A DNA stretch of 64,000 bases from positions 5,766,001 to 5,830,000 of the forward strand of contig NZ_CP109162.1 of NCBI RefSeq assembly GCF_035920445.1. The letters are read 5' to 3'. This document shows positions 35,119 through 44,998 of this stretch, piece after piece. The stretch is from Nocardia sp. NBC_01730. Lineage in GTDB: Bacteria > Actinomycetota > Actinomycetes > Mycobacteriales > Mycobacteriaceae. Position 1 is the first letter of the stretch. Each line of letters opens with the position of its first letter. Under the pieces are notes generated by a model, which did no database searches, was not told where the DNA came from, and saw only the letters and a list, made by a program, of their open reading frames with translations. The position numbers were made by a program, and so were the translations under genes.

Positions 35119-38034
35119 ATGGCCCTGAGCTTCATTGGCGAGGATCCGGACGCGAAGCTGGTCGGCAGGGCACCCGAACTGCTGAACATCGCGAAGGTGC
35201 TGGCTTCCGCCCGAGCCGGCTCCGCGGGTGCGGTGATCGTGCTGGGCGAACCTGGCATCGGCAAGACGCGCATGCTCGATGAACTGTGCGAGCAAGCCGC
35301 CGCAGGGGGCTTCGACGTCTTGGCGGGACGTGGGTCGGAGTTCGAGCGAGAGGTGCCCTACAGTCTGGTGGTCGACTCCCTCGATGAGCGGTTCCGGGTG
35401 CTCGCGGCCGAGATCATCGCGAGCTTGGGGAAAGACCGATTGGCAGAGCTCGCCGCGGTCCTGCCGTCGTTGTCGGGGCGCGGTGGCCCGCTTGCGAGCC
35501 GACTCGAGGTGGAGCGATTCGAGTTCCATCGCGCGGTGCGAGCCACGTTCGAACAACTCGTCCGCCGCCGGCCAGTGCTGTTGGCGCTCGATGACGTGCA
35601 CTGGGCTGACCCGGCTTCGGTGGAGCTGATCGGCTTCCTGCTCAGACGCGCGGTGCCTGGGATGGTGCTGGCTCTGGCCTACCGTGCGCGACAGGCGCCG
35701 CGCCTGCTACTCGCCGCCGTCCAGCAAGCCAGACGCGACGGTCTCCTTCGTGAACTCGATCTGGCGCCGCTGACCATCGGCGAGGCGGCTGACCTGCTGG
35801 GACAACAGCCAGGCTCGGCGCTCGTCCGCTCATTACACGCCGAGAGCGGCGGGAACCCGTTCTACATCGAGCAACTGGCACGGATGGCCCACGAGCCTGC
35901 GGCGCCAACACCCCGAGCGTGGATCGGCGGCAAGCCCGAGACAGGCATCCCTGCCGCGGTGCGGGCGGCGCTCGCCCAGGAATTGGCCAACCTGCCTTTC
36001 CAGACCCTCGAGGTGCTTCAGGCTGCCGCCGTCGCAGGCGATCCGTTCGATGTGGACCTGGTGGCCGAGATCGTGGCTACCGACAAGACTCTGCTGTTGG
36101 AACGCATCGACTCGCTCGCCGCAGCCGACCTGGTGCGGGCCACCGATGTGGCAGGGTGGCTCCGCTTCCGGCATCCGATCGTGCGTCGCGTGGTGTACGA
36201 CAGTGCGATGCCCGGGTGGCGATTCGGTGCCCACAAGCGGGCGGCTCGCGCGCTTGCCCGGCGCGACGCGCCCCTCGGGGTACAGGCACATCATGTCGAG
36301 CACTCGGCCAGCGCAGGCGACGACGAGGCCGTGGCGATCCTGACCGACGCGGGGCAAGCAGCGGAGGCCCGTGCACCGGCGGCGGCGGCCGGCTGGTTCG
36401 AGGCCGCGCTGCGGCTGCTGCCGGAAACCAGTAGGTCCGAACGACGGCTGCCGCTGATGATCTCGCTGGCCGGTGCCCTCGCTGCCGCAGGCCGTTTGCG
36501 CGACAGTCGCACGGTGCTGGAGCGAACACTGGAGTTTCTTCCGGCCGACTCGCTCGAGGATCGAGTGCGGATTATCGGGATGATCGTCCGAGCAGACCAC
36601 GGACTGGGCCGAGCCGAGGAGGCCCACCACCTCCTCACCACGGCTCTCGAGCAGGCAGCACCCGGCAGCCCGAACGCCGTGGCGCTGCGCCTGAATCTCG
36701 CCGAGAACCACCTCATGATGGGCCAGGGGGCGCAGGCAGTAGAGACGGCAGCGGCGGCCCGCGCTCAGGCGCGGGCGCTCGGCGATCCGACGCTGCTCCT
36801 GGCGGCGACCTCTAAGCTTGCCGTGTTCACCAGCCACCAGGGCACCGTCGCGGAAACGCTGGAGCTGATCGACTGGGCCGCCGGTGGCATGGACGCGCGT
36901 GGTGTAGAACTCACTCCTACGCTGCTCGAGGCGCTGGATGATCTGGTCTACACGGAGCTGTCCACCGACCGCTTCCGTGACGCCTGCCGCCATGCCGAAC
37001 GTGGCCTACACGTCAGCCGTACCACCGGCCACGGATACCTGTACGTCCGCTTCACCCTCGGTGTGGCCGGGGCGAAACTGTGGCTCGGACAGCTGTACGA
37101 CGCCAAGTCGGCCGCGGAGAGCGCGGTGGAAGCGGCTGTCTTGTTGGACAATGATCAATTGCTCTCGAACGCGGAAGGCGTGTTGTGCTGGATCGAGACG
37201 TTGAGAGGCGATCTGCCTGCAGCGCTGGCCGCCGGGCGCGCTTCGGTACGCGCGACCGATCGGCAACCGAACGCACTTTTCGCATGGATCGGACACGTCA
37301 GTTACGGCGAAGCGCTCATCGAAGCCGGCGAAGTCGAACGGGGACGCCGGGAGATCATGTCCATCGGCGGACCCGAACTCTCCGATCTGCCGCCAACGCC
37401 GCGCGCCTTGTGGTGTCAAGCGCTGGTCACGGCCGAGCTGTCCGCCGGCCGAATCGAGGCGGCCGAGACGGTGGCCCGGCGTATGGCGGATGCTGCGCCG
37501 GGATTAGCTTCCAGCGCGGGAAACGCACGCCACGCCCAGGCTCGCATCTCGCTCGTGGCAGGCAACTTCCAGAAGGCCGCAGGGTTCGCCCATGAGGCTG
37601 TTCAGTGCTTCGACGCCCTGGAAATGCGGGTATGGGCCGGTCGCGCCCGGCTGGTCGCGGGACGCGCCCACGCGCTCGCCGGTGAGCACGCGGCGGCGGT
37701 ACGCGAACTCGAACTGGCTCACGGCATCCTCGACGACGCAGGGGCCGAACGGTTGCGGGACGAGGCCGCGAAAGAGCTCCGAACCCTGGGCAGACGTGTG
37801 CGGCGAAAGCCCACCGCCGATGAGCCGACAGGCGCGCCGATTTTGACCGAACGCGAGCAATCCATCGCCGATCGGGTCGTGCAGGGGTTGACGAACCGCG
37901 AAATCGCCACGGAGCTGTTCGTCAGCCCGAAAACCGTCGAGAAACATCTCGCACGGATCTTCGCCAAGCTGGGTATTTCCTCCCGCGCCGGTGTCGCCAC
38001 AGCATTGAACCGCCGTCACACCGGCGCACGGTAG
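35119..38034 (+). CDS. Large ATP-binding LuxR-family (LAL) regulator
   Basis: A 971-residue LAL regulator. The N-terminal STAND/AAA-like ATPase has Walker A GEPGIGKT (43-50) and Walker B LLALDDVHWADP (about 154-165). A long helical, TPR-like middle spans about 400-890 and ends in a LuxR helix-turn-helix LTEREQSIADRVVQGLTNREIATELFVSPKTVEKHLARIFAKL near residues 909-951. LAL proteins activate catabolic or secondary-metabolite genes after ligand and ATP binding. The target is not evident; adjacent genes are the lactonase upstream and the sugC-type ATPase downstream. Start ATG 35119. Confidence 0.93.
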   Translation: MALSFIGEDPDAKLVGRAPELLNIAKVLASARAGSAGAVIVLGEPGIGKTRMLDELCEQAAAGGFDVLAGRGSEFEREVPYSLVVDSLDERFRVLAAEIIASLGKDRLAELAAVLPSLSGRGGPLASRLEVERFEFHRAVRATFEQLVRRRPVLLALDDVHWADPASVELIGFLLRRAVPGMVLALAYRARQAPRLLLAAVQQARRDGLLRELDLAPLTIGEAADLLGQQPGSALVRSLHAESGGNPFYIEQLARMAHEPAAPTPRAWIGGKPETGIPAAVRAALAQELANLPFQTLEVLQAAAVAGDPFDVDLVAEIVATDKTLLLERIDSLAAADLVRATDVAGWLRFRHPIVRRVVYDSAMPGWRFGAHKRAARALARRDAPLGVQAHHVEHSASAGDDEAVAILTDAGQAAEARAPAAAAGWFEAALRLLPETSRSERRLPLMISLAGALAAAGRLRDSRTVLERTLEFLPADSLEDRVRIIGMIVRADHGLGRAEEAHHLLTTALEQAAPGSPNAVALRLNLAENHLMMGQGAQAVETAAAARAQARALGDPTLLLAATSKLAVFTSHQGTVAETLELIDWAAGGMDARGVELTPTLLEALDDLVYTELSTDRFRDACRHAERGLHVSRTTGHGYLYVRFTLGVAGAKLWLGQLYDAKSAAESAVEAAVLLDNDQLLSNAEGVLCWIETLRGDLPAALAAGRASVRATDRQPNALFAWIGHVSYGEALIEAGEVERGRREIMSIGGPELSDLPPTPRALWCQALVTAELSAGRIEAAETVARRMADAAPGLASSAGNARHAQARISLVAGNFQKAAGFAHEAVQCFDALEMRVWAGRARLVAGRAHALAGEHAAAVRELELAHGILDDAGAERLRDEAAKELRTLGRRVRRKPTADEPTGAPILTEREQSIADRVVQGLTNREIATELFVSPKTVEKHLARIFAKLGISSRAGVATALNRRHTGAR

Positions 38035-38261
38035 TGCTGATCGCCGAAACCAGACTCCGCGCGAGCGGCAGCTCAGCGTGATCACATGTTCTTCGCCAGT
38101 CGACGCGACCACGGATCGGTCATTGCCTTCGTCCGATGTGACCGGCGGCTCCGGCCAAGCCGACAAGCGCTCGCCGAAACACCGGCCGCCCAGTAGTATC
38201 ACTCCCCACCCTTACTCGGATCGTCCGGCACGTTCCTGCCGGGATGGGAAGTGAATTCATC

Positions 38262-39344
<1,083 letters not shown>

Positions 39345-39432
39345 GTTCGTCGCCGAACAGCCCGTTCGCCCAACGCCTGCGGGCGGGCTCGATCGGAACC
39401 ACGCTGCACGCCTGATCGGCGTGCGAGCGGCT

Positions 39433-39526
39433 CCGACTTTCACACCGGATCGACCGTGGCCAGCGTGGTCCGGCAGCCCAGGAAGGTCGGACTTTCACAC
39501 CGGATCGACCGTCAGCGTGGTCCGGC
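39433..39526. repeat. Imperfect tandem repeat downstream of sugC
   Basis: Two copies of a 39-42-base unit beginning CGACTTTCACACCGGATC and ending CAGCGTGGTCCGGC (39433-39474 and 39488-39526, period 55). The second copy lacks three bases (GGC). They lie between the convergent sugC and HxlR genes; the function is unknown. Confidence 0.7.
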
Positions 39527-39537
39527 GCGCAGGCAGG

Positions 39538-40062
39538 TCAGTTTTTCGTGCCGGAGCGCAGCCGCACTTCCCTGGCGTACTCCTCGTTGAGCCGCACGCC
39601 CAGCTCATCCAGCTCGATCTCTCGCTCGGTCTCGCTGCGGACCTGTACCCGGACCGGAGCGCCGGTGGACGCCTCGACCAGCAGCAACGGCGCGGGACCC
39701 GATTGCAGATAAGCGTCGCCCCACTGCATCAGCGCGAGCACGGCCGGAAGCAGGTCCCGTCCCATCGCCGTGAGCACGTACTCGTGCCGCGTGCGCTTGC
39801 CCTCCTCCTGGTACGGCCGCTTTATCAGCAAGCCGGCCTCGGTGAGTTTGCGTAGCTGGCCCGCGGCGGCCGCGTCGGTGATCCCGACCCGGCTGGCGAA
39901 CCCGTCGAACCGCCGGGTCCCGTAATACGCCTCGCGCAAGATGAGGACCGCCGAGCGAGTGCCGACGATCTCGAGCGCCTTCGCGATCGAGCACTCCTCG
40001 GCTTTCCACGAGCTGAGATCGGCCAACGGTCCTTCCATCACTGCTGCCATGACGAACATCAT
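39538..40062 (-). CDS. HxlR-family transcription regulator
   Basis: A 174-residue winged-helix regulator of the HxlR family. The N-terminal Cys lies in EECSIAKALEIVGTR, then ILREAYYGTRRFDGFASRVGIT, and the wing KRTRHEYVLTAMGRDLLPAV. A C-terminal extension (about 125-174) is larger than in minimal members. HxlR proteins often sense electrophiles or quinones and repress an adjacent divergent gene. Here the thiolase gene lies 99 bases away in the opposite orientation, with a clean palindrome between them, so direct repression of the thiolase and itself is likely. Confidence 0.9.
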   Translation of the reverse strand: MMFVMAAVMEGPLADLSSWKAEECSIAKALEIVGTRSAVLILREAYYGTRRFDGFASRVGITDAAAAGQLRKLTEAGLLIKRPYQEEGKRTRHEYVLTAMGRDLLPAVLALMQWGDAYLQSGPAPLLLVEASTGAPVRVQVRSETEREIELDELGVRLNEEYAREVRLRSGTKN

Positions 40063-40088
40063 ACCGATGCTGACTTTCCTCGACTATC

Positions 40089-40105
40089 GTCAGATGTAGT
40101 CTGAC
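40089..40105. promoter_or_regulatory. Candidate HxlR operator
   Basis: GTCAGA-TGTAG-TCTGAC is a perfect 6-bp inverted repeat with a 5-base centre, midway between the divergent HxlR and thiolase genes. Partial outward symmetry continues (ATC left, TAT right). HxlR dimers typically bind such short palindromes; assignment is by position and symmetry. Confidence 0.5.
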
Positions 40106-40161
40106 TATGTGTCGATAGAGCCAGGCATGGCAGCCCGGCTCTCGGTCCGAGAGGAAACACC

Positions 40162-41331
40162 ATGAGAGACGCGGTGATTGTCGAAGCGGTACGCACCCCG
40201 ATCGGCAAGGGCAAGCCGAACGGCGCACTGCACAACATCAACGCGGTGGACCTGCTGGCCCACAGCCTGCGCGAGGTAGTGGATCGCAGCGGCATCGATC
40301 CCGCCCTCATCGACGACGTGATCGGTGGCATCGTCACCCAGGTCGGCGAGCAGGGCGCCAACATGACCCGGCGGGCCGCACTGGCCGCCGGATATCCCGA
40401 ATCCGTCCCCGCGACCACGGTGGACCGGCAATGCGGCAGCAGCCAGCAGGCAATCCACTTCGCCGCGCAGGGCGTGATCGCGGGCGCCTACGACATCGTC
40501 GTCGCCGCGGGCGTGGAGTCGATGGGACGGATTCCCATGGGCGCCAACCTGGTCGGATCCGAGGACATCGCCGGCGTCGGCTTCGCCGAGCGATACCAGG
40601 AAGGTCTGGTGCCGCAGGGCATCAGCGCCGAACTGATCGCGGCCAAGTGGGGCCTGACCCGCACCCAGCTGGACGAGTTCGCGCTCGGCAGCCACGAGAA
40701 AGCCGCACTCGCCACCAAGAACGGGCTGTTCGCCGGGGAGCTGGCGCCGATCAACGGGCTCAGCACCGACGAGGGCATCCGGGTCGGCAGCACGCTGGAA
40801 ACCCTGGCCCAGCTGCGCCCCGCCTACTACGACCCGGCCATGGCCGCCCGCTTCCCGCAGATCGGCTGGGAAATCACCGCGGCCACCGCGAGCCAGGTCA
40901 GCGACGGCAGCGCGGCGGTGCTGATCATGACCAGCGAACGCGCCGAGGAGTTGGGCCTGAAGCCGCTGGCCCGGCTGCACAGCTTCGCCGTGGCCGGTGA
41001 CGACCCACTGCTGATGCTCACCGCGGTGATCCCGGCGACAAAGAAGGTGCTGCAGCGCGCTGGACTTCAGCTCTCCGACATCGACCTGATTGAGATCAAC
41101 GAGGCGTTCTCGCCGGTGGTGCTCGCCTGGGCGCACGACACCGGGGCCGATCTCGGCAAGGTCAACGTCAACGGCGGTGCGATCGCCATCGGGCACCCCC
41201 TCGGCGCGTCCGGCGCACGCCTGATGACAACGCTGGTCCACGCCATGCAGGATCGTGGCGCCCGGTATGGCCTGCAAACCATGTGCGAGGCAGGCGGACT
41301 GGCGAACGCCACGATCCTCGAACGGCTGTGA
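40162..41331 (+). CDS. Thiolase-family acetyl-CoA acyltransferase
   Basis: A 389-residue thiolase. The nucleophilic Cys is in VDRQCGSSQQAIH (near residue 92), the NEAF motif is in IEINEAFSPVVLAW, the catalytic His is in GGAIAIGHPLGASGAR (about 347) and the second Cys in MCEAGGLANATI (about 377). Length and motifs fit degradative thiolases (FadA-like) that cleave 3-ketoacyl-CoA to acyl-CoA and acetyl-CoA in beta-oxidation. A steroid or other catabolic role is possible; no hydratase or dehydrogenase genes are adjacent. GAGGAAAC lies just before ATG 40162. Probably under control of the divergent HxlR regulator. Confidence 0.93.
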   Translation: MRDAVIVEAVRTPIGKGKPNGALHNINAVDLLAHSLREVVDRSGIDPALIDDVIGGIVTQVGEQGANMTRRAALAAGYPESVPATTVDRQCGSSQQAIHFAAQGVIAGAYDIVVAAGVESMGRIPMGANLVGSEDIAGVGFAERYQEGLVPQGISAELIAAKWGLTRTQLDEFALGSHEKAALATKNGLFAGELAPINGLSTDEGIRVGSTLETLAQLRPAYYDPAMAARFPQIGWEITAATASQVSDGSAAVLIMTSERAEELGLKPLARLHSFAVAGDDPLLMLTAVIPATKKVLQRAGLQLSDIDLIEINEAFSPVVLAWAHDTGADLGKVNVNGGAIAIGHPLGASGARLMTTLVHAMQDRGARYGLQTMCEAGGLANATILERL

Positions 41332-41369
41332 GTTCTCGCGCGGTACCCGATACGGGTCGGGTACCGCGC

Positions 41370-41738
41370 TCAGATCGAGACGAGCACCATCGCGATCACG
41401 AATCCGATCAACCAGGATTCGACGATCAGCGGCACCGCCACCAGCGGGGTCCATGCGATCGGCCTGCCGTCGCGCACCTTCTCCACCATCGAGACCGCCG
41501 CGGCGATCACCGAGGCCACGATCCCCGTCCACGCAACGACCTGCGCCCACGGCAGATACCCGACGCAGCGAGAGCCGTCCGCGTCGCGGGCGAGCATCTC
41601 GTAGAGCGGGACAAAAGAGGCGATCAGCCAGCCGAATCCGACGGCGATCACGGAGCCGAGCGCCGCGCGCAGGAAGTCGGTCAACCGCCGCCATGGATGG
41701 CACGCCATGCCCTCAGCATGACTTGTGCACGACTGCAC
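41370..41738 (-). CDS. Small integral membrane protein
   Basis: A 122-residue protein (or 112 if it begins at ATG 41708) with three hydrophobic segments, near 28-45, 65-85 and 98-120. It has the loop ARDADGSRCVGYLPW, which holds a Cys on one side of the membrane. No family recognised. It follows another small membrane protein on the same strand with a 13-base gap, and the two are probably one operon and may be related. Confidence 0.65.
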   Translation of the reverse strand: MQSCTSHAEGMACHPWRRLTDFLRAALGSVIAVGFGWLIASFVPLYEMLARDADGSRCVGYLPWAQVVAWTGIVASVIAAAVSMVEKVRDGRPIAWTPLVAVPLIVESWLIGFVIAMVLVSI

Positions 41739-41751
41739 GGCATCTCGACAC

Positions 41752-42165
41752 TCACGGTCCGATGTAGACCTGGGCGGCCAGCGCGGCCCCGCCGAAGAAC
41801 GAGCCGATGATCAGCAGTATCGCCGACACCGGCCAGAACCACAGGTACCAGCGCTTGACCGCGGCTACGACGAGCAGCGCGAGGGAGCCGAGCAACGCGA
41901 GTGCGGTTCCGCCCCAGGACACGACGAAAGCCCAGGTGAGGTATTCGGTGCGGCAGTTGTCCTGCGTGCACGGATCGGTGGCGAAGGCGAAGAAGAGGGT
42001 GAAGTAGGCGGCGACCAGTCCGAGCACCGCCGCGCCGCAGTACAACAGGACGGCGAGTACTAGATCCCAGGTCCGCGCCTGCTGCCGACCGGACCCGCGC
42101 ACCGACTGGGGAACCGCGTAGTAGGGCGGCCAGGTATCGGGCCGCGGGGAGCTTGTCTCGATCAT
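41752..42165 (-). CDS. Small integral membrane protein
   Basis: A 137-residue protein starting at ATG 42165. The N-terminus is Pro/Ser-rich (about 1-30), followed by three hydrophobic segments (about 33-55, 72-95, 103-130). A loop between the first two reads ATDPCTQDNCRTEYLTW, with two Cys that could form a disulfide outside the membrane. No family recognised. The topology and Cys loop resemble the next gene's product, so they may be diverged copies. The menC gene starts 89 bases away on the opposite strand. Confidence 0.65.
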   Translation of the reverse strand: MIETSSPRPDTWPPYYAVPQSVRGSGRQQARTWDLVLAVLLYCGAAVLGLVAAYFTLFFAFATDPCTQDNCRTEYLTWAFVVSWGGTALALLGSLALLVVAAVKRWYLWFWPVSAILLIIGSFFGGAALAAQVYIGP

Positions 42166-42254
42166 GTCGTCAACGATCCCGGTTCGTGCTTTCAGCCGAC
42201 TCCGGGAAACTACTCGAGTCCGCATGCGCAATCCTTCGAATAGGCTGGTCACCG

Positions 42255-43235
42255 ATGAGCGATTCCGCAGCACAGAGCGTCTACGCGATTCCGATGCGCA
42301 CCAAGTTCCGTGGCATTACGGTGCGGGAGGGAATGCTGATCCAGGGCCCGCTCGGATGGGGCGAATTCTGCCCGTTTCCCGAATACGACGATCGGGAGGC
42401 CGCGGGCTGGCTGGCCACCGCGCTGGAGCAGGTCACGGTGGGATGGCCGAAGCCGATACGGGATCGGATCCCGATCAACTGCACCGTGCCTGCGGTCGAT
42501 CCGGAGCGGGCGCATGCCATCGTCGCCGGGTCCGGATGCCGCACCGCCAAGGTGAAAGTCGCCGACCATCCCGAATCGCTCGCGGAGGATGTGGCCAGGG
42601 TGGAGGCGGTGCGCGACGCGCTCGGCCCGGACGGCGCGATTCGCGTCGATGCCAACGCGGTGTGGGACATAGATACCGCCGTCGCGCACATCAGCCGGAT
42701 CGACAAGGCCGCGGGCGGTCTCGAGTATGTCGAACAGCCGTGCCGGACCATCGAGGAGCTCGCCGCCGTGCGTCGCCGGGTCGAGGTGCGCATCGCCGCC
42801 GACGAATCCATCCGCCGCGCCGAGGACCCGCTGCGGGTGGCGGTCGCGGGGGCCGCCGATATCGCCGTCCTCAAATGCACGCCGCTCGGCGGTGTCCGCC
42901 GTGCCCTCCAGGTGGCGGAGGCCGCGGGCCTGCCCTGCGTGGTCTCGTCTGCCTTGGAGACCAGCGTCGGCCTGGCCGCCCAGCTCGCGCTGGCGGGCGT
43001 GCTTCCCACCCTCGACTTCGCCTGTGGCCTAGGCACTTTGGATTTGCTGGCCGGCGACGTAGTTCCGGAATCCCTACGTCCCGTCGACGGGTATCTCACG
43101 GTTCCCCGCACCCCACCCTGTCCGGACCCGGCACTCCTGAAGCGCTACCGCCACCCCGACACCACCCGCACCGCCTGGTGGCAGGAGCGATTCGCCCGCG
43201 TTTCAGCACTGGTCCGGGCGAGCCCGACGTCATAG
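42255..43235 (+). CDS. menC: o-Succinylbenzoate synthase
   Basis: A 326-residue enolase-superfamily enzyme that dehydrates SHCHC to o-succinylbenzoate in menaquinone synthesis. The catalytic set is visible: KVK (Lys99, Lys101), Asp132 (VDANAVW), Glu160 (VEQPC) and Asp183 (AADES) as metal ligands, and Lys207 (VLKCTPLGG). The short N-terminal capping domain and length match the actinobacterial MenC type. ATG 42255 is taken as the start; the frame is open to 42153. No other men genes are in the window. Confidence 0.93.
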   Translation: MSDSAAQSVYAIPMRTKFRGITVREGMLIQGPLGWGEFCPFPEYDDREAAGWLATALEQVTVGWPKPIRDRIPINCTVPAVDPERAHAIVAGSGCRTAKVKVADHPESLAEDVARVEAVRDALGPDGAIRVDANAVWDIDTAVAHISRIDKAAGGLEYVEQPCRTIEELAAVRRRVEVRIAADESIRRAEDPLRVAVAGAADIAVLKCTPLGGVRRALQVAEAAGLPCVVSSALETSVGLAAQLALAGVLPTLDFACGLGTLDLLAGDVVPESLRPVDGYLTVPRTPPCPDPALLKRYRHPDTTRTAWWQERFARVSALVRASPTS

Positions 43236-43307
43236 CTCCGGCCATCCACACTGGTCTTGCTCAGGCCGAACAGGTGCGCAATGGACCGCGCCGACACCTG
43301 GGCACAC

Positions 43308-43838
43308 TCACCCGAGTCGCACGCCGCAGCCGAGCATGGTGACGCGCAAGAGCAGCGCCGCTTCGGGGCCGACGACGCCGTCGACCAGATCCAGGTACCG
43401 GCCGCAGAATTCGGGGCCGTGTGGGGCCACCGCGGCGGGGGCGGACTCGAGGTGATGCGCCAGTTCGTGCAGAACCACCAGCTCACGCAGGGCCCAGGCG
43501 GTACCGCCGGTGTGCAGCGGCACCGCGAGGACCGCGTCGCCCGCCTCGTAATGGGCAGCGGCCGTTCCAGCACGCGAGCGGACGCGGACCGAAACGGCGG
43601 CACGAGCCCATTGCGCTCGAACCCAATTGAGGGCAAGCACCTTGTCGGCATAGCTCTGCACCGACTCGACGGAGGCGAAGCGGCGCTCGATCGGCAGCGT
43701 GAGCTGCGAGCCGTAGAGCTCGACGGTGCGGACGCCGTGCTCATCGGCGCGGTCGAACACCCCGCGCACCAGCTGTTCGGCGTCGTACACCTTGGCGCGC
43801 TGGCTGTCGCGCACGGTCACCGGCACTGCCGTGTGCAT
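43308..43838 (-). CDS. Putative zinc metallohydrolase (TIGR04338-like)
   Basis: A 176-residue protein with the zincin signature HELAHH (His124, Glu125, His128), followed by a distal HGPEFCGRYLDLV, a typical third-ligand region. It resembles the actinobacterial TIGR04338 family of putative metallohydrolases; the substrate is unknown. No signal peptide. The DUF2786 gene ends 182 bases upstream on the same strand. The two families are often neighbours in actinobacteria as I recall, so they may work together. Confidence 0.8.
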   Translation of the reverse strand: MHTAVPVTVRDSQRAKVYDAEQLVRGVFDRADEHGVRTVELYGSQLTLPIERRFASVESVQSYADKVLALNWVRAQWARAAVSVRVRSRAGTAAAHYEAGDAVLAVPLHTGGTAWALRELVVLHELAHHLESAPAAVAPHGPEFCGRYLDLVDGVVGPEAALLLRVTMLGCGVRLG

Positions 43839-44019
43839 GTCACGACCGACTTCAGACGAGTCGCCACTCGCGAGCCGATGACGAACACCCGAGGTGGACG
43901 CGCGGCGGACCGCGCGGTCGTCATCGCGGAGTACTCGCGGCGGGGCTCAGGGTCGCCACCCGTGACGAGCGGCTGCCTGGAGTAGCCGCCAGCCGTGCTT
44001 TCGCCACAGCGCACGATAC

Positions 44020-44877
44020 TCACGCGGATCCACCAGGCGAGTCGGGCGAAGCCAATTGCCCATGGGCAGCGGGAAGCTCGGGCGACGTACCAATCCGCGC
44101 GGCCTTTCCCGCGCGGTCACCCGCCTGTCGCGCCGCCGCGGAATGCCCGGCAGAGGCCTGCGGCCCGCGCCAGGTGCCGCGCGCCTCGGAAGTCCGCGAG
44201 TAGAAGTCCGCGAGCTGGATTTCCTTGTCGCGCAACGCCAGCGCGGTACCGGTCGCCATCCTGCCCGCAGGCAACGCCTCCGCTTCCACCTCTGCCTTCA
44301 CCGCGGCCAACCGCTGCCCGATCCGCGCCGCGAACGCCATCTGGAAGTTCAGCCGCGCCGTCACGCCCGCGAGCGGAGCCTGCACCCGGCGCCGTACCTG
44401 CCGCCCCCACCGCTTCTCCACGACAACCTTCTCCACCGTCGCCGACCGGTAGGCCCCCGACTTGATGTACTGGTCGGACGCGCGCACCATCTGCACCAGC
44501 AGGCTCGTGTACAGCGCCTCGCAGGCATTGATGTCCGAGTCGAAGCCGTAGGCGTAGACCTGCGTCGACGTCCTGGCGACATCGCAGCGCACGTCGTTGG
44601 CCGACGCGATCGCGACGAACAACTGGACATAGGTGCGCAACCCGCGTTTGCCCGGCTCGCCGATCGGGATGATCCGCTGCACCGGCGTCGGCCTGCGCTC
44701 GCGCCCCGCGATGTGCGCCCGCGCCACCGCGAGGTCGATGGAGGATCTGGTGGCCAACCGCTGTGCCGCCGTGAGGAACGCCTCGGCCTCGTGTTCGTTG
44801 TCGGTGGATTCGGCCTTACGCAGCAGTCCACCGATGCGGGTGAGCATCCGATCGGGGACCGCGTTCGGCGAAGTCAT
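44020..44877 (-). CDS. DUF2786-domain protein
   Basis: A 285-residue protein. The N-terminal DUF2786 segment is RMLTRIGGLLRKAESTDNEHEAEAFLTAAQRLATR (about 10-44). A mid-domain (about 85-215) follows with LRTYVQLFVAIASANDVRCDV, then a charged, Ala/Gly-rich tail. DUF2786 proteins are cytoplasmic, of unknown biochemical function, and often paired with a small metallohydrolase, as here. ATG 44877 is chosen; the open frame starts at 44919. Confidence 0.82.
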   Translation of the reverse strand: MTSPNAVPDRMLTRIGGLLRKAESTDNEHEAEAFLTAAQRLATRSSIDLAVARAHIAGRERRPTPVQRIIPIGEPGKRGLRTYVQLFVAIASANDVRCDVARTSTQVYAYGFDSDINACEALYTSLLVQMVRASDQYIKSGAYRSATVEKVVVEKRWGRQVRRRVQAPLAGVTARLNFQMAFAARIGQRLAAVKAEVEAEALPAGRMATGTALALRDKEIQLADFYSRTSEARGTWRGPQASAGHSAAARQAGDRAGKAARIGTSPELPAAHGQLASPDSPGGSA

Positions 44878-44998
44878 CACACGCAAGCCTAGCGAGGACT
44901 TCCCGCCGCAATCCCACATGTCATATCAACACCATGTATCTTGCCTTGTGCACCGGCAGGGTGTGCTGCCGCTCACGAATGATCCTGGAGTGTCCGCG

